This document shows, in pieces, positions 9,685 through 18,802 of a DNA stretch of 64,000 nt. The stretch's first letter is position 1; the number at the start of each line of letters is the position of its first letter. A model generated the notes under the pieces. The model was given only the letters and a program-made list of their open reading frames with translations, was not told the DNA's origin and did no database searches. The stretch spans positions 846,001-910,000 of the forward strand of contig NZ_CP072334.1 of NCBI RefSeq assembly GCF_018127805.1. The letters run 5' to 3'. The stretch comes from Prevotella sp. oral taxon 475 (GTDB lineage: Bacteria; Bacteroidota; Bacteroidia; Bacteroidales; Bacteroidaceae). Both the position numbers and the translations under genes were made by a program.

Positions 9685-10689
9685 ATGAAAGATTGGCGAA
9701 ACGGCGACCTCTCTGGTCGCAACACGTTCGGCATCGCTGCCCGGTGCAAGCGGTGGGTGGAAGTAGACTCGGAAGAAGAACTGATGGCTTTTCTTCCCAC
9801 TCTTTCGACCGCTGATGCACCGCTGCTCGTGCTCGGCGCAGGCAGCAATCTGCTGCTCACGGCCGACTATCCCGGCACCGTTCTCCACGTCAACATTAAG
9901 GGTCGCGAGGCTACGGTGGAGGGGACGGACGTCTATCTGCGCTGCGGAGCGGGCGAGACGTGGGACGACATCGTGGCTTTTTGCGTGCAACAGGGATGGC
10001 ATGGGGCGGAGAATCTCTCGCTCATCCCCGGTGAAGTGGGGGCCAGTGCGGTGCAAAACATCGGTGCCTATGGCGTGGAAGCCAAAGAACTGATTGTGAA
10101 AGTGGAGGCTGTGGAGTGGGCAACGGCCCGGAAAGTGACGTTCAGCAATGCCGATTGTGCGTATGCTTATCGCCAAAGTCGATTTAAAAACGAGTGGAAA
10201 GGGCGTTTCGTTATTACGCATGTCACCTATCGACTCAGCACCGAGTTTCGACCCTGTCTCGACTACGGCGGTCTTCGCGCTCATCTCAGCTCCGATCATC
10301 CCACGGCCGAAGAGTTGCGTCGGGCCGTCATCGACATCCGACGCGCTAAACTGCCCGACCCGAAAGTGGAAGGAAACGCCGGCAGCTTTTTTATGAATCC
10401 GGTGGTGACGCGTGGGCAGTTGGAGGCTCTGCAACGGCAATATCCGCAGATGCCGCACTACGAGGTGGATGAGAATCGGGTGAAAGTGCCCGCCGGTTGG
10501 CTCATCGAGCAGTGCGGATGGAAAGGAAAAACGCTGGGCAAAGCCGGCGTGCACGATCGGCAGGCTTTGGTGTTGGTGAATCGGGGCGGAGCAACGGGGG
10601 CCGACATGCTGGCCCTTTGCCGAGCCATTCAGGGCGACGTGCAGCGCAAGTTTGAAATCAAGATAGAACCGGAGGTGAACATCGTATGA
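9685..10689 (+). CDS. murB: UDP-N-acetylmuramate dehydrogenase
   Basis: Reduces UDP-GlcNAc enolpyruvate to UDP-MurNAc with NADPH and FAD, an early step of peptidoglycan synthesis in the cytoplasm. The 334-residue product has the FAD-binding pattern LLVLGAGSNLLLT (about 48-60), the GEVGASAVQNIGAYGVE block (about 115-131), and the substrate-side VEGNAGSFFMNPVV. These are the type I MurB landmarks, and the length fits. The next gene overlaps by 4 bases (ATGA), so translation is coupled. Confidence 0.97.
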   Translation: MKDWRNGDLSGRNTFGIAARCKRWVEVDSEEELMAFLPTLSTADAPLLVLGAGSNLLLTADYPGTVLHVNIKGREATVEGTDVYLRCGAGETWDDIVAFCVQQGWHGAENLSLIPGEVGASAVQNIGAYGVEAKELIVKVEAVEWATARKVTFSNADCAYAYRQSRFKNEWKGRFVITHVTYRLSTEFRPCLDYGGLRAHLSSDHPTAEELRRAVIDIRRAKLPDPKVEGNAGSFFMNPVVTRGQLEALQRQYPQMPHYEVDENRVKVPAGWLIEQCGWKGKTLGKAGVHDRQALVLVNRGGATGADMLALCRAIQGDVQRKFEIKIEPEVNIV

Positions 10690-11456
10690 AGCTGAAGCTA
10701 TTGGGGACAGGGACATCGGGCGGTGTTCCTGTTTTAGGATGTCGCTGCGAGGTGTGTCAAAGCGGCGATGCGCGCGACAAGCGTTTGCGTTGCGTGTTGT
10801 TGGTGGAGACGGAAGACAGTAGGGTGTTGGTGGATTGCGGGCCGGACATTCGTCAACAGTTGCTCGGCGAGCCGTTCAGGCGTATCGATGGCGTGCTGAT
10901 CACCCACAGTCATTACGACCATGTGGCGGGTATCGACGACCTTCGGCCTTACTGTGCCTTTGGCGACATTGATCTGTATGCCCGACAAGACACGGCCCAG
11001 GCTTTGCGGCGGGCCATGCCCTACTGCTTCACCGATACGCTCTATCCCGGCGTGCCATTGCTGCGACTGCATGAAATCCGTCCGCATCAGTCGTTCTTGA
11101 TCGGCGACATCCCGGTGTTGCCCATCGAAGTGATGCATGGGCAGTGGCCCATTTTGGGCTATCGGTTGGGTGCGCTGGCCTATATCACCGACATGAAGAC
11201 GATTGCCGAGACGGAGCTGGCGTATTTGCAGGGGGTGGACACGCTCATCGTGAATGCCCTACGCTTCGAGAAGCCGCATCATTCGCATCAGTTGGTGGCG
11301 GATGCCATTTGGTTTGCCCGTCGGTTGGGCGTTCGTCGCACCATCTTCGTGCACATGACGCACCAGATTGGACTTCATTCGGCGGCTAACGGTCGACTGC
11401 CAGAAGGTTTCGAGTTCGGCTACGATGGTATGGAAATCCACCTCCCGCTGGTATAA
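10686..11456 (+). CDS. MBL-fold metal-dependent hydrolase (PhnP/RNase Z-like)
   Basis: Metallo-beta-lactamase-fold hydrolase, 256 residues. Visible features are the N-terminal GTGTSGGVPVLGCRCEVC, where the two cysteines resemble the extra metal site of PhnP-type enzymes, and the di-metal motif THSHYDHVAGIDDLRPY (about 75-91). Later ligands include the histidines in EVMHGQWP and the Asp in YITDMKT. Likely a cytoplasmic phosphodiesterase; the substrate is unknown. The start overlaps murB by ATGA, and serB follows. Confidence 0.85.
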   Translation: MKLKLLGTGTSGGVPVLGCRCEVCQSGDARDKRLRCVLLVETEDSRVLVDCGPDIRQQLLGEPFRRIDGVLITHSHYDHVAGIDDLRPYCAFGDIDLYARQDTAQALRRAMPYCFTDTLYPGVPLLRLHEIRPHQSFLIGDIPVLPIEVMHGQWPILGYRLGALAYITDMKTIAETELAYLQGVDTLIVNALRFEKPHHSHQLVADAIWFARRLGVRRTIFVHMTHQIGLHSAANGRLPEGFEFGYDGMEIHLPLV

Positions 11457-11498
11457 GTGATCTCTCTGTAACAAGAACATTGATTGAAAGGAATCCCT

Positions 11499-12734
11499 AT
11501 GACGAACAACATCCCCCAGAAGGAAGAACAAATCCTCATTCGCATCACCGGTCAGGACCGCCCGGGGCTCACGGCCTCGGTGATGGAAATTCTGGCCCAC
11601 TACGACGCTAAGATTCTCGACATCGGTCAGGCCGACATCCACAGCACGCTCTCTTTGGGCATTCTCATCCGCATCGACGAGACTCACTCGGGGCAGGTGA
11701 TGAAAGAACTGCTCTTCAAGGCCACCGAACTGAATGTGCACATCGGCTTTGAGCCCATCCAGGACGAACAATACGAAGACTGGGTGCAGGGACAGGGTAA
11801 GAACCGATACATCCTGACGCTCATCGGGAGGAGTCTTTCGGCCAAACAGATCGAAGCCGCCACCAGCGTGATTTCCTCTCAAGGGTTGAACATCGACTCC
11901 ATCCTGCGGCTCACCGGGCGCATCAGCATTAAGCATCCCGACCGCAACGTGCGAGCCTGCATCGAATTCTCGCTGCGCGGAACGCCGCAAGACCGTGAGG
12001 CCATGCAAACCCGACTCATGGAGCTCTCGGCCGACATGGGCATCGACTTCTCCTTCCAAAAGGATGATATGTATCGACGCATGCGTCGACTCATCTGTTT
12101 CGATATGGACTCGACGCTCATCCAGACCGAGTGCATCGACGAACTGGCCGTCTGTGCCGGTGTGGGCGACGAAGTGAAAGCCATCACCGAGCGAGCCATG
12201 CGCGGCGAAATCGACTTCAAAGAAAGTTTTCGCCAACGTGTGGCTCTGCTCCGTGGGCTCGACGTGAGTGTGATGCACGACATCGCCGAGCGCATGCCCA
12301 TCACCGAAGGCGTAGATCGGCTCATGGCTGTGCTCAAACGCTATGGTTACAAAATTGCCATCCTCAGCGGCGGATTCACCTTTTTCGGCGAATATCTGCA
12401 ACGGAAGTACGGCATCGACTACGTGTATGCCAACGAATTGGAAGTGGGCGACGACGGTCGGCTCACCGGTCGTTATGTAGGCGAAATCGTCGACGGCCGG
12501 CGCAAAGCCGAACTCCTCAAGCTCATCGCCCAGGTAGAAAAGGTGAATCTGGCGCAAACCATCGCCGTGGGCGACGGAGCCAACGACCTGCCCATGATTT
12601 CCGAAGCCGGACTGGGCATCGCCTTCCACGCCAAACCCCGCGTCGTGGCCAACGCCCAGCAATCCATCAACACCATCGGGCTCGACGGCGTGCTCTATTT
12701 CCTCGGATTTAAAGATAGCTACATTGAAAATTGA
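11499..12734 (+). CDS. serB: phosphoserine phosphatase with N-terminal ACT domains
   Basis: Last step of serine synthesis: phosphoserine to serine. The 411-residue product is long because two ACT-like segments precede the enzyme (ILIRITGQDRPGLTASVMEI about 12-31, and YILTLIGRSL from about 104). The HAD phosphatase core follows: motif I ICFDMDSTLIQTECIDE (about 198), motif II in KIAILSGGFTFF, and motif III GDGANDLPMI. The ATG at 11499 is preferred over upstream TTG because GAAAGGA lies 7 bases before it. The product ends before a 41-bp repeat array. Confidence 0.96.
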   Translation: MTNNIPQKEEQILIRITGQDRPGLTASVMEILAHYDAKILDIGQADIHSTLSLGILIRIDETHSGQVMKELLFKATELNVHIGFEPIQDEQYEDWVQGQGKNRYILTLIGRSLSAKQIEAATSVISSQGLNIDSILRLTGRISIKHPDRNVRACIEFSLRGTPQDREAMQTRLMELSADMGIDFSFQKDDMYRRMRRLICFDMDSTLIQTECIDELAVCAGVGDEVKAITERAMRGEIDFKESFRQRVALLRGLDVSVMHDIAERMPITEGVDRLMAVLKRYGYKIAILSGGFTFFGEYLQRKYGIDYVYANELEVGDDGRLTGRYVGEIVDGRRKAELLKLIAQVEKVNLAQTIAVGDGANDLPMISEAGLGIAFHAKPRVVANAQQSINTIGLDGVLYFLGFKDSYIEN

Positions 12735-12756
12735 CCAACCCATGAACAGAAAAAGA

Positions 12757-13018
12757 TTCCCCGTCGTGGGAAACGGTCGCTGGCATCCAGGGATGCTTTC
12801 TGAACTTTTCAGAACGGCCGCTGGCACCCAGGGAAGCTTTCTGAACTTTTCAGAACGGCCGCTGGCATCCAGGGAAGCTTTCTGAACTTTTCAGAACGGC
12901 CGCTGGCACCCAGGGAAGCTTTCTGAACTTTTCAGAACGGCCGCTGGCACCCAGGGATGCTTTCTGAACATTTCAGAACGGCCGCTGACACCCAGGGAAG
13001 ATTCCCCGCCGCGGGGAA
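12757..13018. repeat. Array B: 41-bp tandem units with 17-bp palindrome
   Basis: Palindrome TTCTGAACTTTTCAGAA recurs at 12798, 12839, 12880, 12921 and 12962 (period 41). Flanking units carry a different palindrome in phase: TTCCCCGTCGTGGGAA at 12757 and TTCCCCGCCGCGGGGAA at 13002 (40 after the last). The 24-base spacer (CGGCCGCTGGCACCCAGGG and a variable end) is kept. Open frames across it are products of the repeat. Confidence 0.93.
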
Positions 13019-13042
13019 CGGTCGTTTTCGCAGGATTCTATG

Positions 13043-13082
13043 TAGAAGCATTTGTCTTAACTCCCTTTCACTCCTTCACCCC
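13043..13082. repeat. 40-bp dispersed repeat, identical to 55226-55265
   Basis: Starts TAGAAGCATTTGTCTTAACT and ends in a pyrimidine-rich CACTCCTTCACCCC. All 40 bases match the copy after array D, and both copies sit just beyond a 41-bp array. Here it ends 16 bases before the wecB start. A diverged inverted relative is visible at about 48128-48170. Confidence 0.9.
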
Positions 13083-13098
13083 TTAACCCTCCAACAAA

Positions 13099-14205
13099 AT
13101 GAACGTATGTATCGTAGCGGGCGCCCGCCCCAATTTTATCAAAGTAGCACCCATTGTGCACGCCATCGACAAGGCCCGAGAGCAAGGCCGGAGAATAGAC
13201 TATCAACTGGTGTATGCCGGTAGAGCAGACGATCCCGCGCTGGAGCCAACCCTCTTTGCCGACCTGCAAATACCACGCCCCACGGCCTGCCTGGGCGTAG
13301 ACTGCACCAACCTCAACGAACTCACCGGGCAAGTGATGTCCGCCTTCGAGACCCATCTCCAAGCCCATCCCGCCACGGTCGTCATCGTCGTAGACGACCT
13401 CGCCTCGACACTCGCCGCCGCCATCGTCGCCAAAAAACAAGGACTCCTCTTGGCACACCTCGTGGCCGGAACACGCAGCTTCGACATCAACATGCCCAAG
13501 GAAATCAACCGGCTCGTCATCGACGGACTCAGCGACCTCCTCTTCACCGCCGGGCCCGGTAGCAACAGCATCGCCACGAGAGAAGGAGCCGAACCCTCCA
13601 AAATCTATCTCGTGGGCAACATCCTCATGGATACACTCCGGCACAACCGCAACCGATTCGTCCGTCCCCGTCAACTCGAAACACTGGGCGCAAAAGACGG
13701 AGCCTATCTCGTCTTCACCCTCAATCGCAAAGCCCTCATCGCCCGGCGCACCCTGCTGCAAGACATGCTCCAAGAACTCATCCGCCAGGCCGGGTCACAC
13801 CCCATCATCGCCCCTCTGCGTCAAGAAGCCGCCCAGATCGTCGGCGAATGTATCCAACGGTTCGACACCCACACCGCTGCCACCTTCCACCTCATTCCAC
13901 CGCTCTCCTATCTCGAGTTCGGCTACCTCACGGCACACGCCAAAGGCATCATCACCGACTCGGGCAACGTGGCCGAAGAAGCCACCTTCAACGGCGTGCC
14001 CTGCATCACACTCAATAGCTATACCGAACACATCGAAACCGTCAAAACGGGCACCAACCTCCTCGTCGGCGAAGATGCCCAACGGCTGGGACAGGCTATC
14101 GCCCAACTCGTGCAAGACCGCTGGAAAAATGCCGCCATCCCCGACCGATGGGACGGACGCAGCGCCGAACGTATCGTCAGCATTCTCCTCGAACAACAAC
14201 CCTAA
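13099..14205 (+). CDS. wecB: UDP-N-acetylglucosamine 2-epimerase (non-hydrolysing type)
   Basis: Interconverts UDP-GlcNAc and UDP-ManNAc for surface glycans. The 368-residue GT-B-fold protein opens with IVAGARPNFIKVAPIVHAI. It keeps the TDSGNVAEEATFNGVPCITL block (about 284-303), though family members usually read TDSGGxQEE, so the Gly-to-Asn and Gln-to-Ala/Glu region is slightly divergent. HLVAGTRSFDINMPKEINR replaces the usual HxEAGLRS...PEExNR, another divergence, so the substrate may be related rather than UDP-GlcNAc itself. It starts 13 bases upstream of a glycosyltransferase partner. Confidence 0.8.
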   Translation: MNVCIVAGARPNFIKVAPIVHAIDKAREQGRRIDYQLVYAGRADDPALEPTLFADLQIPRPTACLGVDCTNLNELTGQVMSAFETHLQAHPATVVIVVDDLASTLAAAIVAKKQGLLLAHLVAGTRSFDINMPKEINRLVIDGLSDLLFTAGPGSNSIATREGAEPSKIYLVGNILMDTLRHNRNRFVRPRQLETLGAKDGAYLVFTLNRKALIARRTLLQDMLQELIRQAGSHPIIAPLRQEAAQIVGECIQRFDTHTAATFHLIPPLSYLEFGYLTAHAKGIITDSGNVAEEATFNGVPCITLNSYTEHIETVKTGTNLLVGEDAQRLGQAIAQLVQDRWKNAAIPDRWDGRSAERIVSILLEQQP

Positions 14206-14218
14206 TCCCCCCACACAC

Positions 14219-14974
14219 ATGAACAACCCTCAGAGCGACAGCATCGTCATCATCCCCACCTACAACGAAAAAGAAAACATCGAGAAAATCATCCGGGCTG
14301 TCTTCGACCTGGAAAAATGCTTCCATCTCCTCGTCATCGACGACGGTAGTCCCGACGGCACCGCCACTATCGTACGTCGATTGATGGACGAGACGTTCGA
14401 GGGTCGCCTCTTCCTCCTTGAAAGAAGTGGCAAACTCGGACTCGGCACCGCCTACATCGCCGGTTTTAAATGGGCCCTGGAACGCAACTACGAATACATC
14501 TTCGAGATGGACGCCGACTTCAGTCACGATCCCGCCGATCTGCCCCGTCTCTACGCCGCCTGCCACGACGAAGGCAACGACGTAGCCATCGGCTCGCGCT
14601 ACGTCAGCGGCGTGAATGTCGTCAACTGGCCCATCGGGCGCGTACTCATGAGCTATTTCGCTTCGAAATACGTTCGCCTCGTCACCGGCTTCCGGGTGCA
14701 CGACACCACCGCCGGATTCAAATGCTACCGCCGGCGCGTGCTCGCCACCATCCCCTTAGACGAAGTGCGCTTCAAAGGCTACGGCTTCCAAATTGAAATG
14801 AAATACACCGCCTACAAAATCGGATTTAAAATCAAAGAAGTGCCCGTCATCTTTGTCAATCGGCGCGAAGGCACCAGCAAAATGAGCGGTGGCATCTTCG
14901 GCGAAGCCTTCTTCGGCGTGATGCGCCTCCGACTGGATGGATGGCTGAGGAAATATCCCCAAATGCCGGGATAA
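14219..14974 (+). CDS. GT2 glycosyltransferase, polyprenol-phosphate mannosyltransferase-like
   Basis: Likely transfers a sugar from a nucleotide sugar to polyprenyl phosphate at the inner face of the membrane. The 251-residue product has the GT-A pattern IIPTYNEKENIEKII (about 10-24), LLVIDDGSPDGTATIV, the DxD-type EMDADFSHDPADLPRL (about 98) and HDTTAGFKCYRR typical of DPM1-type enzymes. No C-terminal membrane helices are seen, so it is the short soluble form. It follows the epimerase by 13 bases and precedes mfd by 7, suggesting an operon. ATG 14219 is the start; upstream in-frame codons lie inside wecB. Confidence 0.88.
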   Translation: MNNPQSDSIVIIPTYNEKENIEKIIRAVFDLEKCFHLLVIDDGSPDGTATIVRRLMDETFEGRLFLLERSGKLGLGTAYIAGFKWALERNYEYIFEMDADFSHDPADLPRLYAACHDEGNDVAIGSRYVSGVNVVNWPIGRVLMSYFASKYVRLVTGFRVHDTTAGFKCYRRRVLATIPLDEVRFKGYGFQIEMKYTAYKIGFKIKEVPVIFVNRREGTSKMSGGIFGEAFFGVMRLRLDGWLRKYPQMPG

Positions 14975-14981
14975 AAACGAT

Positions 14982-17900
14982 ATGGACAAACAACAGATTC
15001 TACAAATGTACAGAGCGCAGCCGCAAACAGCTGCGCTCGAAAAAATTTTAGAAGAGAAGGAGATCAAAAATATCTTCCTTCAAGGCTTGGTGGCCTCTGC
15101 TGCCCCTACGTTCTTTGCCGGATGGGCGGCAAGAGAGCTGCAAACCGCCCTCTTCATCCTGCCCGATGCCGATGAGGCCGGCTATTTCTATCAAGACCTG
15201 GTTCAGCTCCTGGGACAGGAAGACGTGCTGTTCTTTCCCTCGTCCTATCGTCGCGCCGTGAAATACGGTCAGCGCGATGCTGCCAACGAAATCCTGCGCA
15301 CCGAAGTGTTGGCGCGCGTCGGTGCCGGCAGACCCTGCTATATCGTGGCTCCGGCAGAAGCTCTCTGCGAACGAGTGACATCCAAAGAACAAATCGACGA
15401 ACGTACGCTAACCATATCCGTCAGTCAAACCGTCGACCCCTCGGAACTGGCGCAGACGCTGCGAGGATTCGGATTCTCCGAAGTGGATTATGTCTACGAA
15501 CCCGGCCAGTTTGCCCTGCGTGGAAGCATTGTCGATGTCTACTCTTACAGCAGCGAACTGCCGTTCCGTATCGACTTCTTCGGGGATGAAGTAGACACCC
15601 TTCGGACGTTCGATGTAGAGAGTCAGCTCTCGCATGACCGACGTACGGCTGTCGAGATCGTTCCTCAACTCGGCGCGACCGTCAGCGAGAAAATCTCCTT
15701 TCTGCGCTTCTTGCCCAAAGAAACCCTGTTGGTGATGAAAGATTTCGGCTACATCCGCGACATCGTCGAGCGCACCTACAAGGAAGGATTTCTCTCGCAG
15801 TTCATGACCGAACGCATGGAAGGCATCAGCGAAATAGAACAACGACAACTGATGGACGACATGCAAAGAGAACGCCAACTCATCACTGCATCGGAGTTTA
15901 CCGCAGATGCCGCCAACCTTAAACACCTTTACATCGGTGCGCAACCCGTGGGTGTTCCACAGGTCACCATCCCCTTTCACACTACAGCCCAACCGTTGTT
16001 TCATAAGAACTTCGACCTCTTACGGCAAACTCTGGAGCACTATCAAGGGCAAGGCTATCGGTTGCTGATTCTAGCTGAAAGCCGGAAACAGCAGGAGCGT
16101 CTGCACGAAATTCTTTCTGCCGAAGAAGAACCTGACTCTAAAACCACGACCGACCGCTCCTCCCGTTTCGCCTCCTCTCCCCGGTCTCCGCTGCCTCTTG
16201 AGTATCCCGGAGAGTTTACGTTGCACGAAGGATTCGTCGACAACGACCTGCGCGTCTGCTTCTTCACCGACCATCAGATATTCGACCGTTTTCACAAATA
16301 CAGTCTTAAGAGTGACCGGGCGCGGGCAGGGAAACTCGCCCTAACGATGAAAGAACTGCAAGAGATGGAGCCCGGCGATTTCATCGTGCATGTCGATTTT
16401 GGTGTAGGGCGATTTGGCGGATTGATGCGCGTCCCCACCGGAAATTCGTATCAGGAGATGATACGCATCATCTATCAGAACAACGACAAGGTGGACGTCT
16501 CCATCCATTCGCTCTACAAGATAGCGAAATATCGCAAGAGCACTTCGGGCGAGCCGCCGCGACTCTCAACCTTGGGCACCGGAGCCTGGGAACGGCTGAA
16601 GGAGAGGACCAAGACGCGCATCAAAGATATCGCCCGCGACCTGATTCGCCTTTATGCCAAACGGCGTATGAAGAAAGGGTATGCCTTTAGTGCCGACTCG
16701 TTCATGCAGAGCGAGCTCGAGGCCAGCTTCCTCTACGAAGACACGCCCGACCAGCTGAAAGCCACCAACGAGGTGAAGGCCGACATGGAGCAGGAACGCC
16801 CCATGGACCGACTCGTATGTGGCGACGTAGGATTCGGCAAGACCGAGGTTGCCATCCGCGCCGCCTTCAAAGCCGCCTGCGACTCGAAGCAAGTGGCCGT
16901 CATGGTGCCCACGACGGTGCTGGCCTTTCAGCATTACAAAACATTCAGCAAGCGACTCGAAGGATTCCCCGTCCGAGTAGACTACCTCTCGCGAGCCCGC
17001 ACCTACCGACAAACCCGGCAAGTGCTCGACGATCTGGCTGCAGGAAAAATCGACATCCTCATCGGTACGCATAAGCTTGTTGGCAAGACCGTAAAGTGGC
17101 ACGACCTGGGGCTGCTCATCATCGACGAAGAACAAAAGTTCGGTGTCTCCACGAAAGAAAAGCTCCGAACGCTGAAAACCAACGTCGACACCCTCACCAT
17201 GTCGGCCACCCCCATTCCGCGCACCCTCCAGTTCTCCTTGATGGGTGCCCGCGACATGAGCATCATCAACACGCCGCCGCCCAACCGTCATCCCATCCAT
17301 ACGGAGATAGCCACCTTCAATAGCGAGACCATCGTCGATGCCATTAACTTCGAGATGAGTCGCAACGGGCAAGTCTATTTCGTCAACGACCGCATTTCGT
17401 TGCTCCCCGAGCTCGAAAATCTTGTCAAGAGATACATCCCCGATTGCCGCCTTGCCACGGTCCACGGTCGAATGAAGCCCGAGGAAACGGAAAATGTCCT
17501 CATCGGCTTCATGAACCACGACTACGACGTGTTGCTTTCCACCTCGATCATCGAAAACGGCATCGACATCTCCAACGCCAACACCATCATCATCAACTCG
17601 GCCCACAAAATCGGACTGAGCGACCTGCATCAGATGCGCGGTCGGGTGGGTCGCAGCAATCGCAAAGCCTTCTGCTACCTGCTGGCACCGCCTTTCTCGA
17701 CCCTCAGTCACGAAGCCCGTCAACGGCTCCAGGCCCTCGAAACCTTCTCCGATCTGGGCAGTGGATTCAACATCGCCATGCAAGATCTCGACATTCGTGG
17801 AGCCGGCAACCTGCTCGGAGCCGAGCAGAGCGGATTTCTCGAGGACCTGGGCTACGAAACCTATCAGAAGATACTCTCGCAGGCCGTCACCGAACTGCGC

Positions 17901-18431
17901 AACGACGAATTCGGCAATCTCTACGACGATGCCCTCGCCAAGGGTGAATCCCTCAGCGGCTCCCAATTCGTAGAAGATTGCAGTCTCGAGAGCGACCTCG
18001 AGATGTACTTCCCCGATACCTACGTGCCCGGCGACAGCGAGCGCATGCTCCTCTATCGCGAACTCGACAATATCGACGACGATGCTGAACTCGCAGCCTA
18101 CCGACAACGCCTCGTCGACCGTTTCGGTCCCGTCCCCCGTCAGGGAGAAGAGCTCATGCACGTCGTCGCCCTGCGTCGCGTCGGCAAACGATTGGGCTGC
18201 GAGAAAATCATGCTCAAGCAAGGGCGCATGATGATGCAGTTCGTCTCCAATCCCAAGAGTGCCTACTTCCGCAGTCGAGCTTTCGACAGCATTCTCAACT
18301 ACATCGCCCGCAACCCCAGTCGTTGCGACTTGAAAGAAATCCACGGTCGCAGGATGATGCATGTCAGCAACATCGCCTCCGTGGAAGAAGCCGTAAGCCT
18401 GCTGCGGAAGATGGAAAACACCCTATCTTAA
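14982..18431 (+). CDS. mfd: transcription-repair coupling factor
   Basis: Removes RNA polymerase stalled at DNA damage and recruits the UvrA repair machinery. The 1149-residue product contains the UvrB-homology N-terminal part, the RNAP-interaction region (MEPGDFIVHVDFGVGRFGG, about 460-478), and the translocase with Walker A GDVGFGKTEVAIRAAF (about 612) and the DEEQ box LLIIDEEQKFGV. The C-terminal TRCF domain follows. A Ser/Pro-rich low-complexity insert lies at about residues 379-410 between the first modules. It follows the glycosyltransferase by 7 bases. Confidence 0.97.
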   Translation: MDKQQILQMYRAQPQTAALEKILEEKEIKNIFLQGLVASAAPTFFAGWAARELQTALFILPDADEAGYFYQDLVQLLGQEDVLFFPSSYRRAVKYGQRDAANEILRTEVLARVGAGRPCYIVAPAEALCERVTSKEQIDERTLTISVSQTVDPSELAQTLRGFGFSEVDYVYEPGQFALRGSIVDVYSYSSELPFRIDFFGDEVDTLRTFDVESQLSHDRRTAVEIVPQLGATVSEKISFLRFLPKETLLVMKDFGYIRDIVERTYKEGFLSQFMTERMEGISEIEQRQLMDDMQRERQLITASEFTADAANLKHLYIGAQPVGVPQVTIPFHTTAQPLFHKNFDLLRQTLEHYQGQGYRLLILAESRKQQERLHEILSAEEEPDSKTTTDRSSRFASSPRSPLPLEYPGEFTLHEGFVDNDLRVCFFTDHQIFDRFHKYSLKSDRARAGKLALTMKELQEMEPGDFIVHVDFGVGRFGGLMRVPTGNSYQEMIRIIYQNNDKVDVSIHSLYKIAKYRKSTSGEPPRLSTLGTGAWERLKERTKTRIKDIARDLIRLYAKRRMKKGYAFSADSFMQSELEASFLYEDTPDQLKATNEVKADMEQERPMDRLVCGDVGFGKTEVAIRAAFKAACDSKQVAVMVPTTVLAFQHYKTFSKRLEGFPVRVDYLSRARTYRQTRQVLDDLAAGKIDILIGTHKLVGKTVKWHDLGLLIIDEEQKFGVSTKEKLRTLKTNVDTLTMSATPIPRTLQFSLMGARDMSIINTPPPNRHPIHTEIATFNSETIVDAINFEMSRNGQVYFVNDRISLLPELENLVKRYIPDCRLATVHGRMKPEETENVLIGFMNHDYDVLLSTSIIENGIDISNANTIIINSAHKIGLSDLHQMRGRVGRSNRKAFCYLLAPPFSTLSHEARQRLQALETFSDLGSGFNIAMQDLDIRGAGNLLGAEQSGFLEDLGYETYQKILSQAVTELRNDEFGNLYDDALAKGESLSGSQFVEDCSLESDLEMYFPDTYVPGDSERMLLYRELDNIDDDAELAAYRQRLVDRFGPVPRQGEELMHVVALRRVGKRLGCEKIMLKQGRMMMQFVSNPKSAYFRSRAFDSILNYIARNPSRCDLKEIHGRRMMHVSNIASVEEAVSLLRKMENTLS

Positions 18432-18440
18432 AGCAATACT

Positions 18441-18590
18441 CCCTAAGGGATGGGCAGAACGGGCTGAAAAATGAGTAACGCGCTCTATGGGATTGTCAGA
18501 ACTGGCCAAAAAACGAGAAAAACGCCCTACGGGATGGCCAGAATCGGCAAAAAACGAGCAACACGCCCTACGGGATGGCCAAAAATGCCT
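18441..18590. repeat. Array E: four units of 41-42 bp after mfd
   Basis: CCCTAAGGG/CCCTACGGG-type cores occur at 18441, 18483, 18525 and 18566 (spacings 42, 42, 41). Between them is an A-rich spacer (GGCAAAAAACGAGAAAAACG type) resembling the spacer of array A. The palindrome is shorter and weaker than in arrays A-D. Confidence 0.8.
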
Positions 18591-18597
18591 ACTTTTG
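18590..18597 (+). promoter_or_regulatory. -7 promoter element (TACTTTTG) at the edge of array E
   Basis: TACTTTTG fits TAnnTTTG and ends only 4 bases before ATG 18602, so a transcript from it would be leaderless for the small membrane protein or would serve mainly the kinase gene at 18777. Confidence 0.5.
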
Positions 18598-18601
18598 CAA
18601 C

Positions 18602-18802
18602 ATGAAAATAAAAATCAACTGGAGGCGACTCCTCCTCTTCCTCACCATCTCCGCCGGACTGCTCTACGTCACCCAGTCGGCCCTCATGGCAATAGGAATC
18701 CTCCTGCTACTCTTCGTGGCAGACCATCTGCTGGCAGATTATGCCGACACCCAGGCACGAAAGAAAAATAACAACCATGGAGAAACTGGCCCAACTCTAT
18801 AA
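18602..18802 (+). CDS. small membrane protein, 66 aa
   Basis: I do not recognise a family. The product has a basic head (MKIKINWRR), two closely spaced hydrophobic stretches (about 10-24 and 27-44) and a polar tail ending in HGETGPTL. The gene overlaps the start of the downstream kinase by 26 bases in another frame, which suggests translational coupling. Because the promoter-like TACTTTTG ends 4 bases before the ATG, the transcript would be leaderless. Real coding status is moderately supported by position and topology. Confidence 0.5.
   Translation: MKIKINWRRLLLFLTISAGLLYVTQSALMAIGILLLLFVADHLLADYADTQARKKNNNHGETGPTL

Noticed and set aside
13099..14205. Hydrolysing NeuC-type epimerase instead of WecB
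   Set aside because: The general layout and length are compatible with either, and some motif positions diverge, but a neighbouring GT2 gene and absence of sialic-acid genes favour the non-hydrolysing type; kept with reduced confidence.
16566..18362. 598-codon open frame on the minus strand inside mfd
   Set aside because: Antisense shadow of a strongly coding GC-rich gene; no signal, no family features. The same reasoning removes the long antisense frames in murB, serB, guaA and the metalloproteases.
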